From Pelomyxa schiedti (lineage: Eukaryota > Evosea > Pelobiontida > Pelomyxidae): a DNA stretch of 64,000 nucleotides. Position numbers and translations under genes: made by a program. The notes below the pieces were generated by a model that did no database searches, was not told the DNA's origin, and saw only the letters and a list, made by a program, of their open reading frames with translations. Location of the stretch: positions 1 to 64,000 of the forward strand of contig JAHLWZ010000813.1 in assembly GCA_020536535.1 (NCBI GenBank), in the 5' to 3' direction. Positions 1 through 11,000 of this stretch are shown in pieces; position 1 is the stretch's first letter; each line of letters opens with the position of its first letter.

Positions 1-392
1 CCATGTCCAACCCACTTCAGCTGTGCTCTTATTGTGATTTCCCAGGGAAGCCATCCCATAATGCCATGGGGCTGATCCAAGGCAAGCTGAAAGGTTCATC
101 ACTTCAGATGTGTGAAGCTGGCCACTTGCTCGGTACCCTTAACACCTGGGGTGACAGTTGCTCTTAAAACTTTGGCAATTACTTTGTTACAACAAAAGTC
201 ATTTAAAAAAAAAAGGCCAAGAAGAACGATACCGCTCCTTTACCAGTTCAGTGAATACGCCAGTGCTTTCTTCCACCTGAGAAACCAAACGTTCCTGCAT
301 GTGTTTTTCCATTATTTTTGGTAATTAGCATCTCCTTATTTTTCGTTTTCCAAGTCTTTTGTACGATTTCCCAGGCTTTGGTTTTCAGTAAG

Positions 393-602
393 ATCACAGC
401 CTCTGAGTTTGGAGTAAGTGGCGTGGCTGACGTTTTCACTGGGAAAGTAAGCCAGTTCCCGCCTGAGTTACATGTGAAGCATCATTGCTACAGCTTTCGA
501 GAATGCCTCAGACATGCAATCTGAGATTACTATGGTACCTGTTCCTCCAGCACATTCTATTGGTTGCATGAGTTGTTCCAGGTCAAACTCAGAGGCTGTG
601 AT
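393..602. repeat. 18-bp inverted repeat
   Basis: The 18 bases at 393-410 are repeated as an exact reverse complement at 585-602, with 174 bases between. The left arm lies in a short minus-strand open frame and the right arm in the larger minus-strand frame at 468-830. I see no terminal duplication or transposase next to them. Confidence 0.6.
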
Positions 603-830
603 CGGTATCCGTAAATGCATGCAGGTGCCACGAGGGTGCTCGTCACCCGCAAGTGACAGCCTCACAGCGGGCCTGGTCACACTCACCAGCAATGGCGATA
701 CTCCAAACGACACTGTCCCTCGCTGGTACACCACTGTTCTCGTTGTACCGCCCATCCTGTGCTTTTGGTGTTGGTGATGGTGGTTTCTTGTCGTCCGCAG
801 ACCAGAATCCACGGAAAACCCAGTGGGCAC
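468..830 (-). CDS. Hypothetical protein fragment
   Basis: A 120-residue open frame with a His/Gln-rich N-terminal stretch and an ordinary mixed C-terminal part. I do not recognise a family. It may be an exon or a relic: no matching upstream or downstream exon could be joined with confidence, and one arm of an 18-bp inverted repeat falls inside it. Confidence 0.2.
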   Translation of the reverse strand: MPTGFSVDSGLRTTRNHHHQHQKHRMGGTTRTVVYQRGTVSFGVSPLLVSVTRPAVRLSLAGDEHPRGTCMHLRIPITASEFDLEQLMQPIECAGGTGTIVISDCMSEAFSKAVAMMLHM

Positions 831-1887
831 AACACCATTGTAGTTATCCCAACAGTGAAGTGATAAACAACCTCAACACCGCTGTGCCGTTAACTTAAAA
901 AAATTTTCGTAAAAAGGTAAAAATTTTAACGGAGCTAGTAACTGACTATCAACGCCAAGAAGAAAAAGTGGAAGGAATGGTTGGAATCAGGTGAGGGAAC
1001 GAGCACGGTGCATTTCATTATGGAGCTTTGTTGTGTCTTCCGGAGTCCATATCATTTCAAAGAAATCTCATTACAGGCACAGACAACTTCACCGTATCAC
1101 TTGGAAGCCGATATCTGAGAGAGGCTGTTAGAAAAACCCACTTGCAGGGATGAGTGTGTTTACAGCTCGATATATGCTTACATTTGAGGACTGAAGTGCT
1201 CTGCTGAACCGTGGTTTCAATTGTGACTTTGTCAAGGGTCTTGGCAAACTTCTCTACTTTCTTTGCCTCCCTTTCTGCAGTGCACTGTGCTTCAGTTCTT
1301 GCTAGCTTCCTTTCCCCAGCCTTTATCACCAGATCGAGGAAAGGTTGCCTGTTGTGCAAGGACCTTCTTCTGGTTTCTCAGGAGGCACAGGCAAGCTTAA
1401 GTGTGCTATTCGATTTGGGGTCCGGCTGCTGTAGGTCGATTTTCCTGTGGTGACGGGATTGGTGCTGGAATAGCTGTTGGGACATATGGATGCGGCCCTT
1501 GGACTACCAATGCCTGAACAGCACTTACGTCAACCGGTTGTTGTTTGGGCTCTACTCACAATCGTGTGCCCAGAGAAGTCTTAGTAAAATGTTTGGCCGT
1601 TCTCAGTGCACACGATGCTGTGGATCACGATGTCGTCACGGTTCCTCAGATCTCGTCGCTCAAACCAAGAGATTGACTCAATGAGCCTGAGGTTTTGCAG
1701 GGTACAACCTACAGAGGGGTGTCCCCAGTGTTTAAGACACTTGGGATGGTTCGACAGCATACATGGGAGCTGAGTACCAGCGAGGTTGCACTTGATGGTT
1801 ACCAGAACGAAGGCCAACCCTAGTCTTTCTTTATTTTATTTACATATGTTCAAGGCATGTGCATAGGTGTGGACCCAGAAAGGTGGT

Positions 1888-2406
1888 TTAAGAGCAGGGA
1901 TGATAAAGCTGCCGAGGTGGAGGAACCACGGGGGTAGACACAGCTTCCAGGTGCCTCTGGTACCAAGCGCATTCGTGCTGCAACTCGGCCCACTCGGGGC
2001 CGTCATCTCCCAGGAGTCGTTCATGCAATCGCTTGGGAATGTGGTCGACAGTTGCTGGATCAAAGTTCGTCGTTGCGCCAGATCTTATGGGTGCACGTAT
2101 GGAGGTCGCAACGAGTTCGTTCGTCGGAGCCAGATTGGCGAAGCACCAGTAGCCCGCACCGTCAAGGACCTGTAAGTTTGTTAGCGCAGTGTGATTGTGA
2201 TGGCCCGAAGAAGGAACCATTGTGTGGCCATCTTTGTCTTCGAAAAACGTGTTGCCGTCGGGGTAGTTGACCTCGTATGCGTCCACCTCCGTGTCATCTG
2301 CGTTCCTAACGTCGCATGGTGTGCGTTCCATGTACTGCTTTGTCCCTTTGTGTCGTGTTTGTTTGGGCTCGTCGTGTGGTGTTTTTCTTGTTGTTATCTT
2401 TTTCAA
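1888..2406 (-). CDS. Hypothetical protein
   Basis: A 172-residue open frame, rich in acidic residues, His and Pro, without low-complexity runs, which makes it the most gene-like frame in the first 2.5 kb. It contains a hydrophilic stretch ending in paired histidines near residues 67-71 and a Pro-rich tail. I do not recognise a family or catalytic motif. Neighbouring frames on the same strand may be further exons, but the joins are unclear. It could be a real small gene or part of a decayed element. Confidence 0.3.
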   Translation of the reverse strand: MKKITTRKTPHDEPKQTRHKGTKQYMERTPCDVRNADDTEVDAYEVNYPDGNTFFEDKDGHTMVPSSGHHNHTALTNLQVLDGAGYWCFANLAPTNELVATSIRAPIRSGATTNFDPATVDHIPKRLHERLLGDDGPEWAELQHECAWYQRHLEAVSTPVVPPPRQLYHPCS

Positions 2407-2866
2407 AACAGCGAGGTAGAAATCAAGAAATCAACTGTGAATCTGATTTTTGAACCCAATAGAATTTCTGAGACCCGGACTTATGAGAGAGTTAGAGAAT
2501 TTTTAACTCCCTCAACTGGGGCAGCATGCGTAGCCAGAGCCAGGGGTCCTGGGAGGACATGGAAGGATGCAGGAGCAAGGAGCTGGGGCTGGCTGCAGTA
2601 CGCCTTGCCGTTGTCATCCACATGTTTCACCTGAACAATTTTGTTAGCAGTTGGAAAGTAGAAGAACAATCCTACCCAACTCGAAGTAGCGCTGGTTGTC
2701 ATGGCTGGACTCCATCATTCCGGGTATCTGCCGGCATGTTAGCAGGCTCAGGGAAGGCTAGAGTGGGGCACAAACCGAATTTGGAGTCGGTCTGGAACAA
2801 TTTCCAAAGTGTCGGCTTAAGTCTGTGGAAAAAGTGAGAGGAAGAAAGAGGAAAAACAAGGAGACC

Positions 2867-3310
2867 TCAGCCCTGAAGTCCAAATTGGCTAGAACCACTT
2901 CCAAAAGTGATTCCCCTATCTCCTATCCATCTGCGAGATGCCGATCGCTTCCTTACGAGAGAATGCAAGTCCATGAGTATTGTAAGGAAGCGATCGGCAT
3001 CTCGCAGATGGACAGGAGATAGGGGAGGACGTGTAACTGCTGTAATTAATCTCTTTCCTGAGGCAATAGCCAGCATTTGGGCCACTAAACATAGCGAAGA
3101 GCATTTCTCAATTTGCATATCCTGTCTTAAGAGCATCACTGCAATGAACACGGCAGCTAAATTCCTGCCAAGAGGTAGTTCTAGGAGGTTGTGAAGGACT
3201 GGTTCAACATTATGCAACCCAAGTGCCCTGAGGAGGGATGCCATGTCTAAGATTTTGATGGGTTCTGCACTGCCACGGAGGAATCCAAGCTTGTAGGATG
3301 CCCCTTTGGT
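2867..3310 (-). CDS. Hypothetical fragment with hydrophobic helices
   Basis: The open frame can be extended upstream of its first Met (3244) to about 3310. The upstream part reads as leucine-rich amphipathic helices, as in helical repeat proteins, but I cannot assign a family. The downstream half runs into the inverted repeat at 2912-3026, so its last ~40 residues are encoded by repeat sequence and may not be real. It could be one exon of the same broken minus-strand gene as the fragments at 3409-3771 and 3928-4415. Confidence 0.25.
   Translation of the reverse strand, partial: TKGASYKLGFLRGSAEPIKILDMASLLRALGLHNVEPVLHNLLELPLGRNLAAVFIAVMLLRQDMQIEKCSSLCLVAQMLAIASGKRLITAVTRPPLSPVHLRDADRFLTILMDLHSLVRKRSASRRWIGDRGITFGSGSSQFGLQG
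2912..3026. repeat. 45-bp near-perfect inverted repeat
   Basis: Arm 2912-2956 matches the reverse complement of 2982-3026 over 45 bases with one mismatch. The 25-base loop is 2957-2981. A transcript would fold into a long hairpin. No transposase or terminal duplication is visible next to it. Confidence 0.85.
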
Positions 3311-3397
3311 TGAGTGTTAGCATTATTCATGTATTCAATTGGAAAGGTACCATCTTCTGCGAGGCAATACTGGTAAATTTCTAACCTAGTGCCCACC

Positions 3398-3606
3398 CGA
3401 ATCTACACTCAACCTAATGTTCCTCCACTTGTCACAAACCTACTTTCCCAGCACCCTTGATCTGCAATTATATTGTGCAACTTGAAAGGAAGATCATTCA
3501 AGGGGCACCAGTCCCCCCCAGGTATCTCAAATGGCATTCCAAGGAAAATGTGCTGGGAAAGTAGGTTTGTGACAAGTGGAGGAACATTAGGTTGAGTGTA
3601 GATTCG
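3398..3606. repeat. 57-bp perfect inverted repeat
   Basis: Bases 3398-3454 are the exact reverse complement of 3550-3606, without a mismatch, separated by 95 bases. The arms lie inside the minus-strand open frame 3409-3771. Perfect identity over 57 bases implies a recent origin or active maintenance. Confidence 0.95.
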
Positions 3607-3771
3607 AGTGGCCAGAGGGCCCTTTGGTAGTGACCTAATACACAATTTCTGAGATGCAAGGGGTGAAATAGGCTGGTGTTTGTGCACAGATTTCTTCATC
3701 CCGGATATATGACCCTTAAGAGCCTGATCACTGTGAAAATTCTCGTTCCTAACGAAGGTTGCCAGATCCAA
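3409..3771 (-). CDS. Hypothetical fragment
   Basis: A 120-residue open frame. Its first ~55 residues look like ordinary protein. The second half overlaps the 57-bp inverted repeat, so both arms contribute codons. No family recognised. It lies between two other minus-strand frames (2867-3310 and 3928-4415) and may be an exon of a broken gene that spans them. Confidence 0.25.
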   Translation of the reverse strand: MDLATFVRNENFHSDQALKGHISGMKKSVHKHQPISPLASQKLCIRSLPKGPLATRIYTQPNVPPLVTNLLSQHIFLGMPFEIPGGDWCPLNDLPFKLHNIIADQGCWESRFVTSGGTLG

Positions 3772-3927
3772 GTTGAATTGCTGTCTGATGGTGCTGCGTA
3801 TTGCCTGTAGGCCTGCACTCGTAGTCTTATACGTGCCATCCCCGGCAAGAGCTCCCCAGAGGGGAAGTTGCCCTGGTTCCAGTGCCAGCAGTTCTTGACA
3901 GACTTCTTCTACTTATACTTGAATATC

Positions 3928-4415
3928 TCACTCAAGTGGAAAGGTCAGAACGGCAAACTGCGTTAAAGACTCAAACGAGAGTGTATCTCCTTCCTTTCTA
4001 AGTGTGGCCATATCGATCCACCTTTCGACACCTGGTGAAAACAGCGGTACACAGCTATAGGACATCACTGCATATAGATTCTCTTCTTTGCAGAGCCCTG
4101 CAGCTTCTGCAGATGGAAGTCGTGATGAAAAAAACCACCTGGTTTGTGAATGGTCAGTGGATACTAACAAAGAGAGAGAGAGAGCTACTTTGACATGAGC
4201 CTCTTCTAGAGCTTCGTAGAGGACTTGCCAAGCATATGGTTGCCCAACCCAGAGATCGGGGGGGATATGTGACTGAAAAATAGCCGAAGCACACGCACAC
4301 TCTGCACACATTGCTGAGATATGCCTCGGCCAGCCGGCCTGAGAAACATAAGTGCTACGGAATCCTTATCAAACCCCAGCTCTACAGCATCCACAAGTGC
4401 CTCTAAAGCATCCAC
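3928..4415 (-). pseudogene. Broken hypothetical gene
   Basis: Two overlapping frames, 4206-4415 and 3928-4311, both look protein-like and would read as one helical, leucine-rich protein if a frame change near 4290-4310 were allowed. No intron with GT-AG ends explains the change. No family recognised. A frameshifted gene is the simplest reading. A missed short intron is the alternative. Confidence 0.3.
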
Positions 4416-4638
4416 CCAGTGATGCTGTTTGTTATTACATTAACGAATAGTATTTATCATTTCCTTATAATACAGGTATGGCATATAGGCTACAGCAGGC
4501 GATTTGGTGCGTTTTGATTCGTTTCGTTAATGAGAGGAGGCAAACCTCGAACGCGTTTTACGTCTCCAGGAGCCCCACTCATGCACCGGTCTCGTCTTTA
4601 CTTGCAGATCTGAGACCTGGAGGCTTTTGTCGTTTCCG

Positions 4639-5000
4639 CTAGATCTGCTGCGGTAAGACCACCATACTGTACATTATATAAAATCAATTCCCACACAGTA
4701 AGCTACTTTTTCATGCAGTATTTCCAAAACACACAAGGCCTGCTGTTTGTTGTGGATTCCAATGACAGGGAGAGGATCGACGAGGCCCGCGATGTTCTGC
4801 AGGGGATGATGGCCGAAGGTGAGCTGAGGGACGCCATTCTCATTGTGTTTGCAAACAAGCAGGACCCGAAAGGCCATGGCAGTGGCTGAGCTTTCCAACA
4901 AACTTGGCCTGCAGTCACTCAAGGCACACAAGTGGTTCATTCAGTCCACGTGTGCCACATCAGGAGATGGCCTCTATGGGGGCCTGGAATGGCCACACTG
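4639..5000 (+). pseudogene. ARF-family small GTPase pseudogene
   Basis: Part of an ADP-ribosylation factor is readable in pieces. At 4639-4675 there is a degraded P-loop reading as GKTTILY. From 4719 comes the ARF block YFQNTQGL, followed by [10 protein letters not shown] and then FANKQD, the guanine-specificity motif. The frame is lost just after NKQD near 4868 and resumes one base over with KLGLQSL and later CATSGDGLY, the G5-region signature of ARF proteins. The N-terminal myristoylation region and switches I and II are missing between the P-loop and the second block. Loss of the middle plus frameshifts makes a working GTPase unlikely. A possible 3' splice site just before the second block suggests a decayed genomic duplicate rather than a processed copy. 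Confidence 0.8.
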
Positions 5001-5117
5001 AAGTCATCTCACTTTGCCGAGCTGAAAACTACCAGTGTCATCAGCTGTATGTAAATTAAATTTTTATATTACCCAAACCAAAAACAACCCACAACCGAAT
5101 TTGTTGTTGTCTAGGCG

Positions 5118-7889
5118 ATGTCGTGGTTATTTGGCGCGGTTTTTCTGGTGGTGCTTGCACTGGCAGAGGCAGCAACTCACGGGCTTATGGGAGGTGCTAT
5201 GGTAGTGAAGGAGGAGGTTTCGTTGGCACTGAAAGAGGGACGACCCGTCGTGGTATTGGAATCTACGATCGTGGCTCACGGTGAGCAATTAAATACATAT
5301 CATTAAGTACTGGTAAATATACCACGTACGAAACCAACATGACATGGAACAAAAAGGGATGCCATTCCCACAGAACTTGGAGACAGCAATTGCTGTTGAA
5401 AATGTTGTCAGAGAATATGGTGCCATTCCTGCCACTATTGCAGTTCTTGATGGAGTTGTGCACATTGGTTAGCTCTCCCAAAATCAGTTGCATCTAGTTT
5501 GTGACACATATAACTTTGTGTTTTTACTTTCAGGGCTGAGTGTCTCTGAACTTGAATCTCTGGCAAGAAAGGGAAGTTCCGTTAATAAGGCATCCAGGCG
5601 GGATCTTGCGGTTGCAGTAGGTGGGAATCTGGATGCGGCGACAACAGTTTCTGCCACATCTCTACTGGCTAGTAGGGCTGGAATTGATGTATTTGTTACT
5701 GGTGGAATTGGAGGTGTTCACCGTGGTTTTGAATCTAGTATGTAGATAGTACCTCCATGCCATACCAATCACATTTTTAAATTGTTCTCCAAAAAAAATA
5801 GCAATGGATGTGAGTGCTGATCTCACTGAGCTTGGGAGGACCAAAATTTGTGTGGTATCAGCTGGTGTCAAGTCCATTTTAGATATTCCTCGAACCCTGG
5901 AATATTTGGTATTACTATCTGATTATCAATTTCTGACTGCAGGAAGGAAACGCAAGGTGTTACTGTTATAGGATACAGAACTGGTATAAAATCCAGTTTC
6001 CTTGATCTCACTAAGTTTTCCTAGATACTTTTCCTGCCTTCTTCACACCTAAGAGTAACAGCGTCGTATGTGTAATCTCGTACCTGTCTTCTGTGTAAGG
6101 ATTTCCCTAAGGTCCCGCTTCGGCTAGACACACCTGAGCAATGTGCCAATGTGATATGTATGTAAACTCAAAAAGCACCTACTACAATAATTATCTCATT
6201 ATATCCAGTGGCAAACGAGCTTCTGGATCTTCAGAGTGGTATTCTGGTGGCAGTCCCAATCCCCGAAGAAGAAGCCCCAGAAGGAGATATGGTTGAAAGT
6301 GTGATTGAAGCCGTACTGAATGAGGCCAAGGAACAAGGGATTACAGGTCGTGATATCACTCCCTTCGTTCTCAAGAGAGTGAATGAGCTTTCTGGCGGCT
6401 TATCTCTCAAGAGCAGTATCCCAAATTGAGAAGCCCCTCCTTTGTTTTCCCTTAACATACCTTAAATATTGCTCTTGTTAAGAACAACGCAAAAATTGGA
6501 GCACAGATAGCTGTGGCTCTTTCACAGAGAAGAGCTTTAAAAACAAATGTGGAACCACGGCACCCGATTGTCTTATTTGGTGGAAGCATTATTGATATAT
6601 CTTCACGGACATTGTCATCGTTTAACACAAAAACTAAATCAAACTCTGGAGATGTTTCACTCCACAATGGAGGGGTCGGCAGAAATATTGCAGAAGCTCT
6701 TACCCGATTGGGTGAAGGTACTTGGCTTCATCTCTACTTCATGTGTAAAAAAGGTTATAAGATCCCTTACTGGTTTCTGCCGTGGGTCAGGATGAATTTG
6801 GCGATTTAATACTGTCACAGTTAAAGGCCCTGAAAATGTCCACAAGGGGGATACTAGTAGGATCACAGGACCACCCAGTGCATACCGCGGTTTTTAATAA
6901 CATGATTGAGGGAGCCACTGGCGACTCCATTGCTATTGCTGAGACATCCATATTTGATGTAATTTCTTCAGATTATGTATGTTGACAAGAGTGCCATTGA
7001 CTTCAGTTCAATCCTTTAAGATTTCACTTTTCACCGACGATATTACCAGCTCACAAATTGTAATTCTTGATGGCAACGTACCTGTTGAAGCTATTGGGCG
7101 TGTTTGTGATATAGCACACTCCGCACAAGTGCCTGGTAATTACGGCTTCTCTCATGTATCTAGCGACTCATTCATCCAGTATGGTTTGAGCCCGCAACTG
7201 CGGAAAAGTCAAAAAAAGCATTGCACCCAAGGATCAATTCCAACTGCATTACTTATATTTCGCCAAACCGAGAGGAACTTATTTCTTTGGCTTCAGCAAG
7301 TGGAATTCCAGTGGGCGAGGCCCCAGAAGAGCCTGCATCTCAAAGTAAGTCAACAACAATCCCGTTGTGCTGAAACTAACTGTTGTGTACAGTACTGTTC
7401 TATAAAGAGCTTGGTGAGAAACTTTTCCTTCCCTTCCCGAGTCTCCGGGGTGTCCTGGTTAAATTAGGAAAGCTCGGAGCACTCACAATAACTCCTACAA
7501 CGTCATTGTGTAACTCCGCAAACGGTAAGTGCCTATCCACTACATTTAGCACGGAACACTTTGCTGCCCATGAAGTAGGCACACTTGTCGACGCCACTGG
7601 CGCAGGTGTGCTCTCAAACCAAAACATAAAAACCTGTTGCTTTACACAAACCGAATTGGCCGTTATACACCGCACCTCGCTTTACCTCAACCGAACTAAA
7701 CACCACTAAGGAGACTGCATGGCAGCAGCCATTATTGCACACATGCTGCCTCACCTGCGACACAATACAAACACACCTTACAACCTGCTTCCAGCAGCAA
7801 TGCAGGCCGGCCTGAGGGCTGCCAAACTATCAGTGGAGTCAGAGTACCCTGTATCACACCTCCTAAACAGTGAGGTGTTGAGGGACTAG
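5118..7889 (+). CDS. Bifunctional pseudouridine-5'-phosphate glycosidase / PfkB kinase
   Basis: About 680 residues over some 14 exons. The N-terminal half is PsuG (IndA family): LESTIVAHG near residue 48, a KASRRDL block, [10 protein letters not shown] and [11 protein letters not shown] carry the conserved Glu, Lys and His active-site positions. PsuG splits pseudouridine 5'-phosphate into uracil and ribose 5-phosphate. The C-terminal half is a PfkB (ribokinase-type) sugar kinase: [11 protein letters not shown] near its start and DATGAGD, the anion-hole/catalytic Asp motif, near the end. It presumably phosphorylates pseudouridine to feed the first domain. The same fusion is known in several eukaryotes. 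Introns are 44-105 nt; removing them restores an unbroken frame to the stop at 7887-7889. AATAAA follows at about 7930. The first ~20 residues are hydrophobic and resemble a signal or anchor, which is unusual for this enzyme; a later in-frame Met near 5190 is an alternative start. Confidence 0.93.
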
Positions 7890-8090
7890 TGGCTTCCTTT
7901 TCTATAGCTACGTGACAATTTTGAGTTTTAATAAAAACTGTTTAGACAACAGCAGCTTTCATTCTTTACATTGTTTAGTTACTACAGTCAGTTCATTCAC
8001 TGACTGTGCTTGGCTGGGAGGCATGGGTTGAGCCTAGAGAGTACATACAACCCGGTTGTTGGTTGTTTGCCAGGTGACTGAGTAAACATG

Positions 8091-11000
8091 TCAGTGGTTT
8101 GTTGTGGGTTGTGAGGCCAACAACTGGGTGGGTGACAGAGTCAATGTTGGGGAAGTGGGGGTGAGTGGTGATGTGGTCACAATGTCATCAGCCAATTCCG
8201 GTGATGTGTAAATCGTCGGGCTGAGAGCGAGTGGAGGAGGGGGTGCTGGTTTACCCACCTTCACTGTCATTGTGTGTGTTGTTGGGGCTGGGGGTTGTGA
8301 CTTTGGTGGTACAGCAACCACAACTGGACGCTTCACAGGGCACCGCAGCGATGCTGCTGGAGCAAACGCGGCAAATGGTGAGTGTGCCGACTTGGAAGTG
8401 GTACTTGTGAGAGGTACAACAACAGGAAGACGGGAAGGAGCTTTGATGATTACATTGCTGCTATGTGGAGGCGGGGAGATATGTACAGTATTGTGAGAGG
8501 TTGACGTAGTAGTTGCAGTATTGACGGTCTTGCTAGTCTCAAGGCACTCTGGTTGGGATACATTGGTGTGGCCTGTTGACTTATCAAGTTCTCTTTCAAG
8601 AGGAGTGAGGACCACGTCTTGATCCCACAGGAAAGCAGCACCGTGTTCATACAATAGATCCGCAAAGGGCTTGAGCATTGCATTTCCATACAGGCCAACA
8701 CCTCTAGAGTTGTAGGTGAACGCATTGTCGGACATTTGTCGTAAGTCTTGAATAAGCTGTTTTGTTGGAAATTTTGGTAAGAAAAGTGAATGACTGTGTG
8801 TTGGAACCTGGGATCTATTGGTGTAAGCCTTAGTCTTGATTTTTTTGCTGATTGTCTGAAGGTCCATAGGCTCTGATATAATTTGCTTGTAATCGGTAAC
8901 AGCATCCGGTACTGGGTCATTAAATGACACAGCCCATAAGAACTTGCTAAGGCGGGTCACTGCGTGAGAGAGTATTTCTTCAAAATCTTGCTCTCGTTTT
9001 CTCTTTGACACCAAGGGAGTTGCGATAGGGGCAACAACAGGTGGAGGGGCTGTGATGACGGGGCTCCTTGGGGCAGGACTCCTTGGTGCAGGACTCCTTG
9101 GTGAAGCGTCAAGCTCATTCATGAACTGTGGTTCACATGTATCATCACCGGGTGACACAGGGGATGTTGGAGTATGATTACTTGGGATCACAAGAGTGAA
9201 CTTGAGCTTGTCTTTATTTGGTTGGGAAATTGGTGTAGAAGGGGGCCGAGCTATAGGCCTCTCAACTTTTATTTGTCGTGTTGTGTCAACGCTCGTTGTA
9301 CTTGAAGGGGTAGGTAAAGTCGGTGGAGCTGGGCTTGCAGCTTCCACAAGGTCAAGTTCAGTTGGTAAAACTGGGCTATACTGAGTGGCTACATGGGAAA
9401 TGGGAGTGACTGGCGAAGATGGAGAATTGGCGGCTGGTGAAGGAGGACCAGGTGAGCGTCTATCGCGCACGTCAGGGCGTGGCGTGGGAGTCTGACGAGG
9501 ACCATACAAAGGACAACCTTTGTTGGTTCTAATGTGTCCGACTTCTCCACATGCCTTGCATGTCAAATTATTTTTTGTTTTGTGAGATCTGCTCCCTCCC
9601 AGGAGGGTTGTCTCCTCATCTGCATTCTCTACTGGGGGAAGTTCGTCTTCCACTGGTTCTTGATTATTTACTTTTTTCTCCATCTTCTTTATAAAGCACT
9701 GTTGCATTGATTCTGCTTGAGTAAGTCTCCTTCTTTTTTCCTGTAAACGCCTCTTAGCTTTTCGTAGTTCCTGTTGTTGCTCTACCACGTCGCTTGTGAG
9801 GGTCGGTGGTTTCTTTGGGCCACTGGAGGCAGCCTTCTTCTTGGTTTCTGGAACAAGACCTGCAGCCTTAAGGGCAGTTGTTATGGGCACATAGGATTTG
9901 AAGAGCGTTTTCAAGACATGAGGAGGTAATGTAGTGGCTGGCTGGGGTGGTGGTGACACAGAAGCCGGAGCCGGAGCCGAAGTTGTAGTTGAAGTTGTAG
10001 TTGTAGTTGAAGTTGAAGTTGTCGTAGTAGTAGTTTCAGAGTCAGCAAACCAGTCATCTTCCTCAGGTTGCTTTGATGCCGGCCCAGAAAACAAATTCTC
10101 GAAGTCTCCATCTTCGGTGGTGTTATTTTCATCCTCACTTCTGCTGAGAAGTTGTAGCTGTTTATTGAAGATAAACTGTGAAGGCTATAAGAACAAGAGT
10201 CACACTAGAAAATAGCACACATTACATAGCCTTTCATAATGTTCGGATGCCCGTGCAAGAGTGGGATGGGAAATATTACGCGCAAATCTTGCCAGTTCTT
10301 TGTTATTGTTCGCTTTCACCCGAACTCGGGAGATCAGGTCCCAACGGTGCAAATTTGCCACTTCTTCTGCAGATTCACCACATTTAACCAAAATAGCACG
10401 AGCTGTTTCCAGAGGTATTTTGCGGAGATCAGAATCTGTGCCTTGCAGCTTAGGTTTTGTTGATTTTTGTAAAGTGGGCTCAGATCTCTTGGAGGAATCC
10501 ACAAGGTAACTGAACATTTCAGCTTCAAAGATTAATAAGAGAACTATTGGTAATTTTTTGCTTTACCTCTTTCTGAGGGATCTCCTAACCCTGTAAGCTG
10601 AAGGTCATATTGATGGTTGATGAAATTCGCGGTTAGGTTCCATGGAGTCAGCTCAACTTCATCTTGAAGGCGTTCCGCATTCTTTTTTAGTTCTTCATCA
10701 AGCAACAGGGGAATGATTTGTGAACCGAGGCTATTGGCATTCACTAATCTACGAAAGAGTGAACTTTTTTAGAATGAGGTGAAGGGATACTTTTCGATTC
10801 CACATTCATCTAAGCGTTCTATACCAAAGGCCATTGACTCAAAGGCACACATTCCCTCAGGAGTTACTTCTTCTTGTTTAGGTAGAACAAATCCCTGTTT
10901 TAATACCCAACAACCTGCACTATCGTCGCCTCCTCCACGCTGGAAGTCGGCACAGTCTTTCAAATGCTTTCTTATACTATTTTCTGTCAAAGCAGGAAAG

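Larger units (their letters stand above)
1..5117. other. Gene-poor, degenerate region
   Basis: No complete gene can be assembled in this stretch. It holds several short minus-strand open frames with protein-like composition, two large inverted repeats, a smaller inverted repeat and a broken ARF copy, listed separately. A lysine/glutamate-rich minus-strand frame at 1057-1359 could be a coiled-coil fragment. Plus-strand frames here look like shadows. The rest (about 1-390, 830-1050, 1360-1880 and 2410-2860) shows nothing I can name. The mixture suggests decayed mobile or duplicated sequence, which is inference. Confidence 0.5.
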
